A stretch of DNA of 64,000 bases from JAJPKK01 sp963824905 (GTDB taxonomy: Bacteria > Pseudomonadota > Alphaproteobacteria > Rhizobiales > Xanthobacteraceae): positions 101,308 to 165,307 of the forward strand of contig CAWGRH010000026.1 of NCBI GenBank assembly GCA_963824905.1, read 5' to 3'. The translations under genes and the position numbers were made by a program. Below, piece after piece: positions 18,472 to 26,604 of the stretch (position 1 is its first letter; each line of letters starts with the position of its first letter). The notes beneath the pieces are model-generated. The model did no database searches. It saw nothing but the letters and a program-made list of their open reading frames with translations, and was not told where the DNA came from.

Positions 18472-19115
18472 TATTGCCCCTTGAGGGATCGGCTGTCCGT
18501 CGCGGTCTGCTGCCATGGCCGCTCGCCGCGGATGCGCCCCTCGAATGCCGCGATCTCGGCCTCGTGCTTCAGGGTGAGGCCGATGTCGTCGAGGCCTTCG
18601 AGCAGGCGGAGGCGGTCGGCGGCGGAAATCTCGAAAGCGATGTCCGGCCCGCCGGGTCCGCTGATGCGCTGGGCCTCGAGATCGGCGGTGAAGAGGACCG
18701 CACCGTCGGCGGCGACGACGCGCCGGGAGAGCGCATCCGCATCGGCATCGCCGAGCTCGACCGGCAGCACACCGTTCTGCAGGCAGTTCTCGCGGTAGAT
18801 GTCGGCGAAGGTCCTCGCCACGATGCAGCGGATGCCGACCGCGAGCATCGCCCACACCGCGCTCTCGCGCGAGGAGCCGCAGCCGAAATTGCGGCCGCTC
18901 ACGAGAATCGCGGGACGGCGGAACTGGGGCTTGTTGAGCACGAAATCGGGATCGAGGCTGCCGTCGGGGCGCCGGCGCGCGCGCATGAACAAGAGCTCGG
19001 CGTAATCGGGCTTGAGCTGGCGCGCGATCTGGATCGGCGTGATCTCGTCGGTGTTGATGTCGTCGCGCATGAGCGGCACGGCGACGCCGGTGACGCGGGT
19101 GAACTTCTCCATCAC
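18471..19115 (-). CDS. leuD: LeuD-like small subunit of an aconitase-family hydratase
   Basis: A 214-residue swivel-domain subunit with 'NTDEITPIQIAR' near the N-terminus and the substrate-loop signature 'VSGRNFGCGSSRESAVWAM'. The family enzyme is 3-isopropylmalate dehydratase, which acts with the LeuC-type subunit encoded just upstream; four bases overlap (the ATG at 19115 lies over the LeuC-like stop), showing tight coupling. The downstream partner is an isocitrate-lyase-type enzyme rather than leuB. This arrangement recalls dimethylmaleate hydratase plus dimethylmalate lyase in nicotinate fermentation, so leucine synthesis is not assured. The symbol reflects family membership. Confidence 0.85.
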   Translation of the reverse strand: MMEKFTRVTGVAVPLMRDDINTDEITPIQIARQLKPDYAELLFMRARRRPDGSLDPDFVLNKPQFRRPAILVSGRNFGCGSSRESAVWAMLAVGIRCIVARTFADIYRENCLQNGVLPVELGDADADALSRRVVAADGAVLFTADLEAQRISGPGGPDIAFEISAADRLRLLEGLDDIGLTLKHEAEIAAFEGRIRGERPWQQTATDSRSLKGQ

Positions 19116-20515
19116 GCGCCCTCGTCGAGGCGACGCACGTCGATGATGCGCCCGGCGACCGCCGCGGCTGCCGCCATCGCCGGTCCGACGAGATGGGTGC
19201 GCACGCCCGGGCCCTGGCGGTTTTCGAAATTGCGGTTGGTGGTCGACACGCAGCGCTCGCCCGCCTCACCGCGATCGCCATTGCCGCCGGTGCACATCGA
19301 GCAGCCGGATTCGCCCCAGAAGAAACCGGCGTCGCGGAAGACGCGGTCGAGCCCGGCGGCCTCGGCCTCGCGCTTCACCGTGCTCGAGCCCGGAACCACC
19401 AGCGCGATGACGCCCGCGGCGACGCGCCGTCCCCGCGCCACCGCCGCGGCGGCGACGAGATCGGGCAGGCGCGCATTGGTGCAGGAGCCGATGAAGACGC
19501 GATCGACCGGCAGCCCCGCGATCGGCGTTCCCGGCGTGAGCCCCATATAGTCGAGCGCGCGCCGCATCGCCGGGCGCTGGTCGGAGGGCGCGCGGTCCGG
19601 GTCGGGCACGCGGCCGGTGACGGCTATGGTCTGGCTCGGATCGGTGCCCCAGGTGATCTGCGGCTCCAGGTCCTGGCAATCGATGGCGATCTCGCTCTCG
19701 AACTGCGCATCGGGATCGCTCACGAGGTCCTGCCAGGAGGCGAGCGCCTTGTCCCACAAAGCTCCCTGCGGCGCCCACGGGCGCCCCGCGATCCAGGAAA
19801 ACGTGGTGTCGTCGGGGGCGACGAAACCCGAGCGCGCGCCCATCTCGATGGCGAGATTGCACAGCGTCAGCCGGCTCTCGATCGCCATCGCCCGCGCCGC
19901 TGCGCCGGCATATTCAACCGCGTGCCCGCGTGCGCCATCGAGCCCGATCTCGGCGATGATCCGCAGCGCCACGTCCTTGGCACCGACCTGGTCGGCGAGC
20001 CGGCCATCGAGCCTGATGCGCATGCGCTTCGGCCGCCGGCTCGCGAGCACCTGGGTGGCGAGCACGTGCTCGAGCTCGGTGGTGCCGACCCCGAAGGCGA
20101 GCGCACCGAGGCCGCCGACGGTGCAGGCATGGCTGTCGGGAACCGCGTGGGTCGCGCCCGGCAGGACCATGCCGAGCTCAGGCGCGACGACGTGGGAGAT
20201 GCCCTGCTCGGGATCGCCGAGATCGAAGATGCGGATGCCGTGGCGGCGGCTTCCCTCGCGCATCGCCCGCAGGAACGGGGCGCCGTCGGGGTTCGTGGTG
20301 TCGTCGCGGCCGGGCTTGGTCGCGATGGTGTGGTCCTGCATCGAGAAGGTCAGATCGGGACGCCGAACGCCGCGGTTGGCCTTGGCGAGCTTCTCGAAGG
20401 CATGGGGAGCGTGAAGCTCATGGAGCACGTGCCGGTCGATATAGATGAGGTCGCGGCCGTCGCTGCGACGGGCGACGAGATGCGAATCCCAGATCTTGTC
20501 GAACAGGGTTGGCAT
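19112..20515 (-). CDS. leuC: LeuC-like large subunit, [4Fe-4S] aconitase-family hydratase
   Basis: ATG at 20515 gives 467 residues, the normal LeuC length. The three cluster-ligating cysteines are seen in 'FIGSCTNARLPDL' and 'SGCSMCTGGNGD'; 'VPDSHACTVGGLGALAFGVG' and 'ATKPGRDDTTNPD' are substrate/active-site segments, with some changes from the canonical LeuC sequence. With the LeuD-like subunit it forms a hydro-lyase acting on a malate-type substrate. First gene of the three-gene operon LeuC-like, LeuD-like, lyase. It diverges from the pair of exported paralogues starting at 20675; the 160 bp between holds both promoters. Either isopropylmalate isomerase or a catabolic alkylmalate hydratase. 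Confidence 0.87.
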   Translation of the reverse strand: MPTLFDKIWDSHLVARRSDGRDLIYIDRHVLHELHAPHAFEKLAKANRGVRRPDLTFSMQDHTIATKPGRDDTTNPDGAPFLRAMREGSRRHGIRIFDLGDPEQGISHVVAPELGMVLPGATHAVPDSHACTVGGLGALAFGVGTTELEHVLATQVLASRRPKRMRIRLDGRLADQVGAKDVALRIIAEIGLDGARGHAVEYAGAAARAMAIESRLTLCNLAIEMGARSGFVAPDDTTFSWIAGRPWAPQGALWDKALASWQDLVSDPDAQFESEIAIDCQDLEPQITWGTDPSQTIAVTGRVPDPDRAPSDQRPAMRRALDYMGLTPGTPIAGLPVDRVFIGSCTNARLPDLVAAAAVARGRRVAAGVIALVVPGSSTVKREAEAAGLDRVFRDAGFFWGESGCSMCTGGNGDRGEAGERCVSTTNRNFENRQGPGVRTHLVGPAMAAAAAVAGRIIDVRRLDEGA

Positions 20516-20674
20516 GAGCGGGGTCCGGTGTGGCGGGCAGGCCGAACTCCTACACCGCAGAGGCCTCAAGTCAAATTGCGGCTTGGGTCTGATCGCCCAC
20601 ATCCGCCTTCCGCCCGACCGGGCGCGTGCGGTATTCTCTCCGCAAAACGAATGCTGGCACCAGGGAGGACCACG

Positions 20675-21517
20675 ATGCTGGATAGAGGCTCGATCGGAGC
20701 CATCGCGCTCGTCGCGGCGATGATCGCTTCGATCTGCGGCGCCCAAGCTTTCGATGAATCCAAATACCCGGACTGGAGCGGACAGTGGACGCGTCCGCGC
20801 GGCCTCGCCACCCAATGGGACCAGGCCAAGCCCGCCGGTCTCGGCCAGCAGGCGCCGCTAACACCCGAGTATCAGAAGCGGCTCGAGGACAGCATCGCGG
20901 ACCAGGCGGCAGGCGGACAGGGCCTCGATACCCGTTACAAATGCATGACCAACGGAATGCCACGGGTGATGGCGGCGATCTTTCCGCTCGAATTCGTCAT
21001 CCTGCCGAACCTGACTTATGTGAATTTCGAGGCGTTCATGCCGCGCCGCATCTACACCGACGGGCGCGACTTCCCCACCGACGAGGAGCCGAGCTTCATG
21101 GGCTACTCGATCGGCAAGTGGCTCGATACCGATAATGACGGCCGCTACGACGCCCTCGAGATCGAGACCCGCAACTTCAAGGGTCCGCGCACGGTAGAGT
21201 TTTCCGGCATTCCTCTCCACGACGACAACGAGACCGTGGTGAAGGAGCGCATCTTTCTCGATCCCGCCAATCCGGAAGTCATGCACAACGTGATCACCAT
21301 CATCGATCACGCCTTCAACCGTCCGTGGACCGTGGACAAGCGCTATCGCCGCATCCACAAAGTCATCTGGTTCGAGGACAATTGCAACGAGAACAACCAT
21401 CACATCGTGATCGGCGACCAGAACTACTTCGTCAGCGGCGACGGCTATCTGATGCCGACGCGCAAGAACCAGGCGGCGCCGGACCTGCGTTATTTCAAGA
21501 ACGCCGACGGCAAGTGA
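20675..21517 (+). CDS. Exported protein of unknown function, tandem copy 1
   Basis: ATG at 20675 behind GGGAGGACC encodes 280 residues with a signal peptide ending 'CGAQAFDE'. The mature protein begins with 'YPDWSGQWTRPRG' and contains 'CMTNGMPRVM..FPLEFVILP', 'FEAFMPRRIYTDGRDFP', 'GYSIGKWLDTDNDGRYD' and a C-terminal 'YLMPTRKNQAAPDLRYF'. This matches a widespread unnamed family of exported proteins with D(W/L)SG.W starts, a RRIYTDGR segment and a GxSxGxW segment. The function is unknown; members often lie in degradation or outer-membrane gene clusters and near DUF6152-type genes, as here. A near-duplicate follows 25 bases later, probably in the same transcript. Confidence 0.8.
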   Translation: MLDRGSIGAIALVAAMIASICGAQAFDESKYPDWSGQWTRPRGLATQWDQAKPAGLGQQAPLTPEYQKRLEDSIADQAAGGQGLDTRYKCMTNGMPRVMAAIFPLEFVILPNLTYVNFEAFMPRRIYTDGRDFPTDEEPSFMGYSIGKWLDTDNDGRYDALEIETRNFKGPRTVEFSGIPLHDDNETVVKERIFLDPANPEVMHNVITIIDHAFNRPWTVDKRYRRIHKVIWFEDNCNENNHHIVIGDQNYFVSGDGYLMPTRKNQAAPDLRYFKNADGK

Positions 21518-21542
21518 CAGCGAGACCAGACAGGAGGATCAC

Positions 21543-22382
21543 ATGCGCAAGCGATACGCGACTGCTGCGGTGATTGGCGTCGCCGCGGTGCTGCTGACGA
21601 TGTCGGGCGCTACGGCGTTCGACGAGACCAAATATCCGGACTGGGGCGGCCAGTGGAAACGTCCGCGCGGCGTCGGCACGCAATGGGACCAGACGCGGCC
21701 GTCCGGCCTCGGCCAGCGGGCGCCGCTGACGCCGGAATATCAGGCGATTCTCGAGACCAGCATCAAGGACCAGGCGACCGGCGGGCAGGGCACCGACGGC
21801 CATGTCACCTGTCTCACCAACGGCATGCCGCGGATCATGACCGCGACGTTTCCGATCGAGTTCGTGGTGCTGCCGGCGGTGACCTACGTGCATTTCGAGG
21901 CCTTCATGCCGCGCCGTATCTACACCGACGGCCGGCCATTCCCGACCAGCGAGGAGCCGAGCTATCTCGGCTACTCGATCGGCAAATGGCTCGATACCGA
22001 CAATGACGGCCGCTTCGACACGCTCGAGGTCGAGACCCGCAACTTCAAGGGCCCGCGCACCTACGAGAACAGCGGCCTGCTGCTCCACCGCGACAACCAG
22101 TCGATCCTCAAGGAACGCATCTTTCTCGACAAGGCGAATCCGGATCTCCTGCACGACGAGATCACCGTGGTCGATCACGCGCTCACGCAGCCGTGGACCG
22201 TCGACAAGACCTACCGCCGCGATCGCAACGTGCTGTGGGTCGAGGATAATTGTTCGGAGAACAACAACCACGTGGTGGTCGGCAAGGAGAACTACTTTCT
22301 GAGCGCGGACGGTTTCCTGATGCCCACTAAGATGGGCCAGCAGCCGCCGGATTTGCGCTACTTCAAGCCGGCGCAGAAGTAG
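21543..22382 (+). CDS. Exported protein of unknown function, tandem copy 2
   Basis: ATG at 21543, eight bases after AGGAGG, gives 279 residues with a signal peptide ending 'SGATAFDE'. It is co-linear with copy 1 over the full length without large gaps: 'YPDWGGQWKRPRG', 'FEAFMPRRIYTDGRPFP' and 'GYSIGKWLDTDNDGRFD' are shared, while the middle and C-terminal parts differ more. The pattern indicates tandem duplication followed by divergence of binding surfaces. Both copies keep a 'W.EDNC.ENN(H/N)H' segment whose Cys and His residues could bind metal. Transcription probably ends in the palindrome at 22420. Confidence 0.8.
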   Translation: MRKRYATAAVIGVAAVLLTMSGATAFDETKYPDWGGQWKRPRGVGTQWDQTRPSGLGQRAPLTPEYQAILETSIKDQATGGQGTDGHVTCLTNGMPRIMTATFPIEFVVLPAVTYVHFEAFMPRRIYTDGRPFPTSEEPSYLGYSIGKWLDTDNDGRFDTLEVETRNFKGPRTYENSGLLLHRDNQSILKERIFLDKANPDLLHDEITVVDHALTQPWTVDKTYRRDRNVLWVEDNCSENNNHVVVGKENYFLSADGFLMPTKMGQQPPDLRYFKPAQK

Positions 22383-22419
22383 CGCCCGGCCAAACGACAG
22401 AGCGCCCCATCGCACTTTC

Positions 22420-22533
22420 ATTGCCCGGCTTGACCGGGCAATCCAGTAACTCCTGTGCCATCGGCGTATTTGAGGCCGTGCCCCAAATCGAAGTCTGGTG
22501 GTTACTGGATCGCCCGGTCAAGCCGGGCGATGA
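22420..22533. repeat. Diverged family B palindrome with CCAGTAAC arms
   Basis: Inverted pair TTGCCCGGCTTGACCGGGCA + ATCCAGTAAC on the left and GTTACTGGAT + CGCCCGGTCAAGCCGGGC on the right. It follows the second tandem paralogue by about 37 bp and could end its transcript. Confidence 0.8.
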
Positions 22534-22611
22534 CAACTTCATTGGTGCAAACGGCGTGCAGAACCTTTGCGCGACCTGAGCGCCCGGAAATAACGAGAAT
22601 GGATTCGCCCA

Positions 22612-22758
22612 AAGAAAAAGGCCCCGAACGCCGGGGCCAGGTTGGGAGGAAACCCCTACATGAGCCTGAAAAGTGTAACCGATTCGAGCAGCACATTGGG
22701 TTACAAATATGTCACGTCCCGCACAAAATTGTGGAAATTGGTTACAGTGGGAGGATGA
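22612..22758 (-). ncRNA. Candidate trans-acting sRNA with two CCUCCC loops (alpha-r14/suhB-like)
   Basis: Read on the minus strand, the stretch ends in a strong intrinsic terminator: GGCCCCGGCGTTCGGGGCC followed by five T. Upstream of it are two separate CCUCCC motifs (TTTCCTCCCAAC next to the terminator and ATCCTCCCACTG near the 5' end), which could pair with Shine-Dalgarno sequences. Between them is a hairpin TGTAACCC...GGTTACA. Single-stranded CCUCCC motifs plus a GC-rich terminator are hallmarks of the alphaproteobacterial alpha-r14 (suhB-type) sRNA family. A TATCAT box at about 22757-22762 could be the -10, placing the 5' end near 22750. The exact 5' end and family assignment are inferred. 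Confidence 0.6.
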
Positions 22759-22769
22759 TAGGTTTCCCT

Positions 22770-23598
22770 TTGAAAACCGGGGGTTTTGTGCGGTTTTATC
22801 GATGTGGAAAAACGCGCCCGCACGGGCCGCGCGCGGTTTCGCCGCAATTGGTGTGATCACAATCGGTGTCGGAGGTGCTGCGCGAGCCGGATGCGCGAGT
22901 CGCGAGTCGCTCAGACGGTGGGTTGCTGCCCAGCCTGGGCGAGTGGGCGGTTATCAAGGAGTTTGCGCGCGAGCCCGGGATACGCGCGATCTCGGAATAA
23001 GCGCTTGGTTGATTTGAGCTCGAGCAGCCACAGATCGATGATCGCGGTGGTGCGAAATACCATCGAGGCGGCGAAGATTTGCACGACCTCGAGCGCCGGA
23101 AAGGCCAGGGTGGATTTCGCGATCCACACCGAGATCGACGATTATCCGAGCGTCTCGACGTAACCTTCCAAACCCTGTGCGACGTCATCCCTCAGTTGTT
23201 TCTCGCTTCGCGGCTCTTGATGCTGGACTGTGTAGGCGATCCACCGTCCCCGGACGACGACGGTGCACCACGCGACAAGCGATGCGGTTTCCTCCGCAAA
23301 CGCGGAAGTCGGGACGGTCTCTGCAAGGAAGATTCCGCCGGGCAGCCTTTGATGCAGATCAAAGACCGGCATGAACGGCAGCCAACACGGCATGTCGGCG
23401 AGCGGGCCTCGCGATAAGCGTGCCGTCGCGACTTTCACAGTTGTCCGCAGGGGACTGAACTCGTCGGCCTAAAAAAATACAATCCGCACCCGCGGACCCC
23501 AGATCGGGCTCGTCACGCTCGGCGGCAATAATAAATCACGCGGATACCGGTCAAGCCGATATCCGCCAAGTTCTCCAAAGAAGTCCTGGGATCGAGGA
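22770..23598. other. Intergenic region with no convincing gene
   Basis: About 830 bp between the sRNA and the DUF6152-like gene. One minus-strand frame, 23142-23438 (98 codons, GTG start), has protein-like composition ('MPVFDLHQRLPGGIFLAE'). A second minus-strand frame (22911-23129) follows in another register, so a decayed gene is possible. Neither has a ribosome site or a family I recognise. Confidence 0.4.
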
Positions 23599-23988
23599 CT
23601 AGTTCTGGGCCGGTGTCGGTGGCGGCGGTGCGCCGCGGCCCAGCACGTTCCCGTCCGGGAGCGTCACTTCCATGAACTGGCCGCCGTTCGTCCCGTCCTT
23701 GAGCGGATGGATCATCAGCTTGACGGGCATGCCGGGGGTCAGCGTCTTGGGACGCCAGCCCTGCCGGGCGAGACCACCAGGGCCGTTCATTTCAATGGCC
23801 CATTCCTGGGGCTGTCCGTCCTTCTGGACGGTCAGCATGATCCAGGCATGGGGATTGGTCCACTGGAACTCCTTTACCGTGCCTTGGAGCTCAGTGGTCT
23901 TGGTGGCATCGAACATCGCGAAGGAATGGTGGGCCGAAGCGGGCACCACATACATCGCGGCGATACCCGCGAGCACTGCGAGTTTCAT
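23599..23988 (-). CDS. Exported DUF6152-like protein
   Basis: A 129-residue protein with a signal peptide; the mature start 'AHHSFAMFDATKTTELQGTV' is the DUF6152 hallmark (HHSF.MFD), followed by 'FQWTNPHAWIMLTV' and 'PGMPVKLMIHPLKDGTNGG'. The fold is a small beta barrel of unknown role. In many proteobacteria such genes sit next to the exported D(W/L)SG.W family, two members of which lie 1.2 kb away. The C-terminus is rich in proline. It is divergent from the Fic gene, with about 420 bp between them. Confidence 0.82.
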   Translation of the reverse strand: MKLAVLAGIAAMYVVPASAHHSFAMFDATKTTELQGTVKEFQWTNPHAWIMLTVQKDGQPQEWAIEMNGPGGLARQGWRPKTLTPGMPVKLMIHPLKDGTNGGQFMEVTLPDGNVLGRGAPPPPTPAQN

Positions 23989-24124
23989 GGGCGTCTCCAG
24001 GTTCTCTCTGCCGGCTTTTCTTTCGAGAAGACCGACTTAGCATTCCATGACACGGAACCGGAGTAAAGCGGGTTTGCAGGGGAAAATAGGCCCGGACACC
24101 CAAAAAGCCGGGCGACCGATCTGC

Positions 24125-24186
24125 CCGGCAGGCCTCACGGCAGCCCGTTTGGGGACCGGCGTCTGAATCACGTAGCTGCGGTTGGG
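24125..24186 (-). pseudogene. Remnant similar to the 3' end of the downstream TPM gene
   Basis: The plus-strand bases at about 24123-24186 (CAGGCCTCACGG, then GACCGGCGTCTGAATCAC, then GCGGTTGGG) align with 25957-26015 at the end of the TPM gene (CAGGCCTCACGG, GACCGCCGCCTAGATCAC, ACGGTCGGG) with one small gap and roughly three quarters identity. On the minus strand this copy reads 'NRSYVI' where the TPM protein ends 'DRIYVI'; the stop TAG is CAG here. The Fic gene lies between the two copies. Confidence 0.5.
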
Positions 24187-24355
24187 CGCTCGAAGCCAAG
24201 TGATTATTGAAGCCGTGATCCGTCCTGCGGACGGCTGTCGTGGCTCAGTCGGTCGCCACATGGCGTACGAACGTAACAAGAACAGAAAAGCCGAGTCCGG
24301 CCCGATCATGCATGGAACCCTGCTTTTGCATCTGGGAATCGGTTCATGTTGTGGC

Positions 24356-24418
24356 TTTTTTCATGAAACCAAATTATAAAACAGAAATACGACTCCTAAC
24401 TTTGGGTTTTCATGAAAC
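24356..24418 (+). promoter_or_regulatory. Pair of TTTCATGAAA palindromes at the Fic gene start
   Basis: TTTTTCATGAAA at 24356-24367 and TTTTCATGAAA at 24407-24417; the second contains the start codon of the Fic gene (ATG at 24412). Their centres are 49 bp apart. The intervening DNA is AT-rich (AAATTATAAAACAG), unlike the surroundings, and contains TATAAA as a possible -10. The arrangement looks like an operator pair for a repressor; the winged-helix C-terminus of the Fic protein itself is a candidate (inference). Confidence 0.55.
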
Positions 24419-25638
24419 GCAGTGATCTCAGCCACGCCATCCGGGAGACCCTGAAGCGGTTGCCGCCACCGTATGATTCACACTACGGGATCGTCCCGCC
24501 GGCACCGCCCGAGGAGGGCGTATCGGTTGCCGGAGCGACGAAAGCCCTGGATGCCGCCCAAGCGGCTTTCGGCAAGGTCGATGCCATCGCCGCTCAGATG
24601 AAGGACCCCTACATCGTCAGCCGTGTGCTGACCAGACGCGAGGCGGTAAGTTCGTCGTCGATCGAAGGCACCCAGAGTACCCTCGACGAACTGCTGTTTG
24701 TCGAGGAGACGGGGGATGACGGCGCCAGGGATGAAGCGCGTCAGGTGCGCAACTACGCCGTGGCACTCGATGGATTTATTCCGCTGGCGGCAAAGGACGG
24801 GTACGGCGTCTTCACGATGGACCTGATCAGGGATCTCCACCGCGCCGTGATGAAGGACGACTTGGACTACGAGGACATACCCGGCGACCTTCGCACGCGC
24901 GTCGTGTGGATCGGCGGAAACAAGGACATCGCGTATTCGAGTTTGAACCCTCCACCTCCCGCCGACATCCCCGGCTGCCTCGCTCAAACGGTAGACTTCC
25001 TACGGAACGAGGGCATGCAGCAGGTGACTCAAGGGTTCATCACACGCATGGCGATTGCGCACACTCATTTTGAGGCGGTTCATCCCTTCCGCGATGGCAA
25101 TGGCCGAGTCGGTCGTCTCCTCCTTCCGCTCATGATGGCGGCTGAGAAGCACGTTCCATTGTACCTGTCGCCATACATCGAGAGCAAAAAGAGTACGTAC
25201 TATGCCTCGCTTAAGGATGCCCAACAGCGGTTGAACTGGCAGCCGATCATTACCTTCATGGCCGACGCCGTCACCGGCACACTCGACGAACTGATCCGGA
25301 CCCGCGAAGCGTTGTCCGAATTGTCCGGTGTCTGGCGCGAGCGCCGCAAATTCCGCAAAGGGTCGGCGGCTGCGCGCGCTCTCGACGAACTTCATAACTA
25401 TCCGGTTGTAACGGCCAAGCGGCTCGGCGAACTCCTGGATGTCAGTCCTCCTCAGGTCCACCAGGCGATCGCTCAACTAGAAGAAGCGGGCATTCTGCAA
25501 GAGCGCACCGGTTACGCGCGAAACCGAGTGTACACCGCCACCGAAGCGCTCGGCATCATCAACCGCCCGTTCGGCGAAGAGCCTCTCCTTCCCGGTCAGG
25601 TGGATCCGGACCAGCCGGCTGGCCTCAAAGGGCCGTAA
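24412..25638 (+). CDS. Fic-domain protein (AMP transferase type) with C-terminal winged helix
   Basis: A 408-residue cytoplasmic protein. The N-terminal helical region contains 'SSSIEGTQSTLDELL', matching the inhibitory (S/T)xxxE(G/N) motif carried in cis (class II Fic). The Fic core has 'HPFRDGNGRVGRL', the HPFx(D/E)GNGRxxR active site with the catalytic His and ATP-binding residues intact, and an upstream flap region ('VWIGG'). After about residue 310 a winged-helix segment ('TAKRLGELLDVSPPQVHQAIAQLEEAGIL') follows, typical of the large Fic/DOC-type regulators. Such proteins AMPylate a target protein such as a topoisomerase or themselves. Palindromes at the start suggest autoregulation. GC content is lower than that of its neighbours and partial duplicates flank it, hinting at acquisition. 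Confidence 0.92.
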   Translation: MKRSDLSHAIRETLKRLPPPYDSHYGIVPPAPPEEGVSVAGATKALDAAQAAFGKVDAIAAQMKDPYIVSRVLTRREAVSSSSIEGTQSTLDELLFVEETGDDGARDEARQVRNYAVALDGFIPLAAKDGYGVFTMDLIRDLHRAVMKDDLDYEDIPGDLRTRVVWIGGNKDIAYSSLNPPPPADIPGCLAQTVDFLRNEGMQQVTQGFITRMAIAHTHFEAVHPFRDGNGRVGRLLLPLMMAAEKHVPLYLSPYIESKKSTYYASLKDAQQRLNWQPIITFMADAVTGTLDELIRTREALSELSGVWRERRKFRKGSAAARALDELHNYPVVTAKRLGELLDVSPPQVHQAIAQLEEAGILQERTGYARNRVYTATEALGIINRPFGEEPLLPGQVDPDQPAGLKGP

Positions 25639-25992
25639 CCGCCGCCCGTGGGCGGACGGCCGCGCTCCCGAAGATTCCTAAATTCGCCATCTGCAAGACG
25701 CGAGCTGTTTCAACCGATAAGGCGTCTCGGAAGTATCCTTCGCACCATCGAAAGCAAATCGTTGCTCGCGACTGTACAATGCTCAGCGGAGTTGGAATCC
25801 GATCGGGCTAGCCCCTCGCAATCAACTGATCATCATGGTCGGCGCTATGAACATGCTATCTGGCAGCATCACCATCATGCTGATCGTCGGCGACAGCTGC
25901 AGCACTAGCGCCAGCGCCAGCGGGTCAGTACGGAGCGGTTTCCTTGGCCCGCGGCCGGGCAGGCCTCACGGGAGCCGTCTGCGGACCGCCGC
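25639..25992. other. Intergenic region after the Fic gene
   Basis: About 350 bp with no convincing gene. It includes a GC-repetitive stretch (CTGCAGCACTAGCGCCAGCG, about 25898-25917) and the right-hand copy of the TPM 3'-end similarity from about 25955. Nothing else is seen. Confidence 0.5.
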
Positions 25993-26604
25993 CTAGATCA
26001 CATAGATACGGTCGGGAAGCTCGTCCCGGCTTTCGGCGGTGCGGGGGAAGTGGGCCGCAAGGACGCTCCCGCAGACTTCGACCGCGGAGATGAAGCCATC
26101 GGCCGTGCGCCCGTGCCCGCATTCCGCGACCAGCGTATCGATTGCGCCCTGCCATTGTGCCTGGGGCACCTTCGAGGCGATGCCGACATCGGCGATGATG
26201 CGGGCATAGTGCTCGGCGAGCGAGACGAAGATCAGGATGCCGTTGCGGTCCTTCTTGCGGGAAATGCCGCGGATCGAGAACTGCTCGACCGCGACCCGAT
26301 GGGCGAGCCTGCGGCGAGCGCGGCGGGGCAGAAGCGCGACGCGGATCTGCGGCAGGCACAGCACCAGGGCGAGGACGATGAAGGTGATCACCTGCAGCAC
26401 CAGGATGCTGCGGACGGGAAGCGCCGTCGTCGCTATCAGCACCCAGGGCAGGGCGAGGGCGGCAAGGGTCGCAAGCAGGATCGGCAGTCCGGTGGCGTCC
26501 GCCGAGCTCTCGGCAAGCACGCAGACGATCTCACCGGAGGTCCGGGTCTCGGCCGCGCGGATCGCAGCGGAGATGCGTTCGCGGTCGTGCTCGGAAATCG
26601 ACAT
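25993..26604 (-). CDS. TPM-domain membrane protein
   Basis: ATG at 26604 overlaps the stop of the YgcG-like gene (TGATG). 203 residues: a TPM/Psb32 type domain split by two adjacent transmembrane segments ('ILLATLAALALPWVLIATTA' and a second at 'ILVLQVITFIVLALVLCL'). After them come 'IRGISRKKDRNGILIFVSLAEHYARIIADVGI' and a C-terminal conserved 'VAECGHGRTADGFISAVEVCG'. The N-terminal 'ISAAIRAAETRTSGEIVCVL' is the start of the TPM domain. It is the usual small partner of YgcG/LemA clusters; function is unresolved, perhaps membrane-protein quality control or envelope stress. Confidence 0.88.
   Translation of the reverse strand: MSISEHDRERISAAIRAAETRTSGEIVCVLAESSADATGLPILLATLAALALPWVLIATTALPVRSILVLQVITFIVLALVLCLPQIRVALLPRRARRRLAHRVAVEQFSIRGISRKKDRNGILIFVSLAEHYARIIADVGIASKVPQAQWQGAIDTLVAECGHGRTADGFISAVEVCGSVLAAHFPRTAESRDELPDRIYVI

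Noticed and set aside
18472..19281. Long N-terminal extension of the lyase over the LeuD-like gene
   Set aside because: Shadow frame; the TAATG junction and family length fix the start at 18471.
22363..22860. 165-codon minus-strand frame over the sRNA
   Set aside because: It runs through the palindromic repeat and the terminator hairpin; composition is not protein-like and the RNA features explain the conservation pattern better.
25857..25917. Possible small RNA or attenuator after the Fic gene
   Set aside because: Repetitive CAGC/CGCCAG bases but no terminator or stable symmetric hairpin found.
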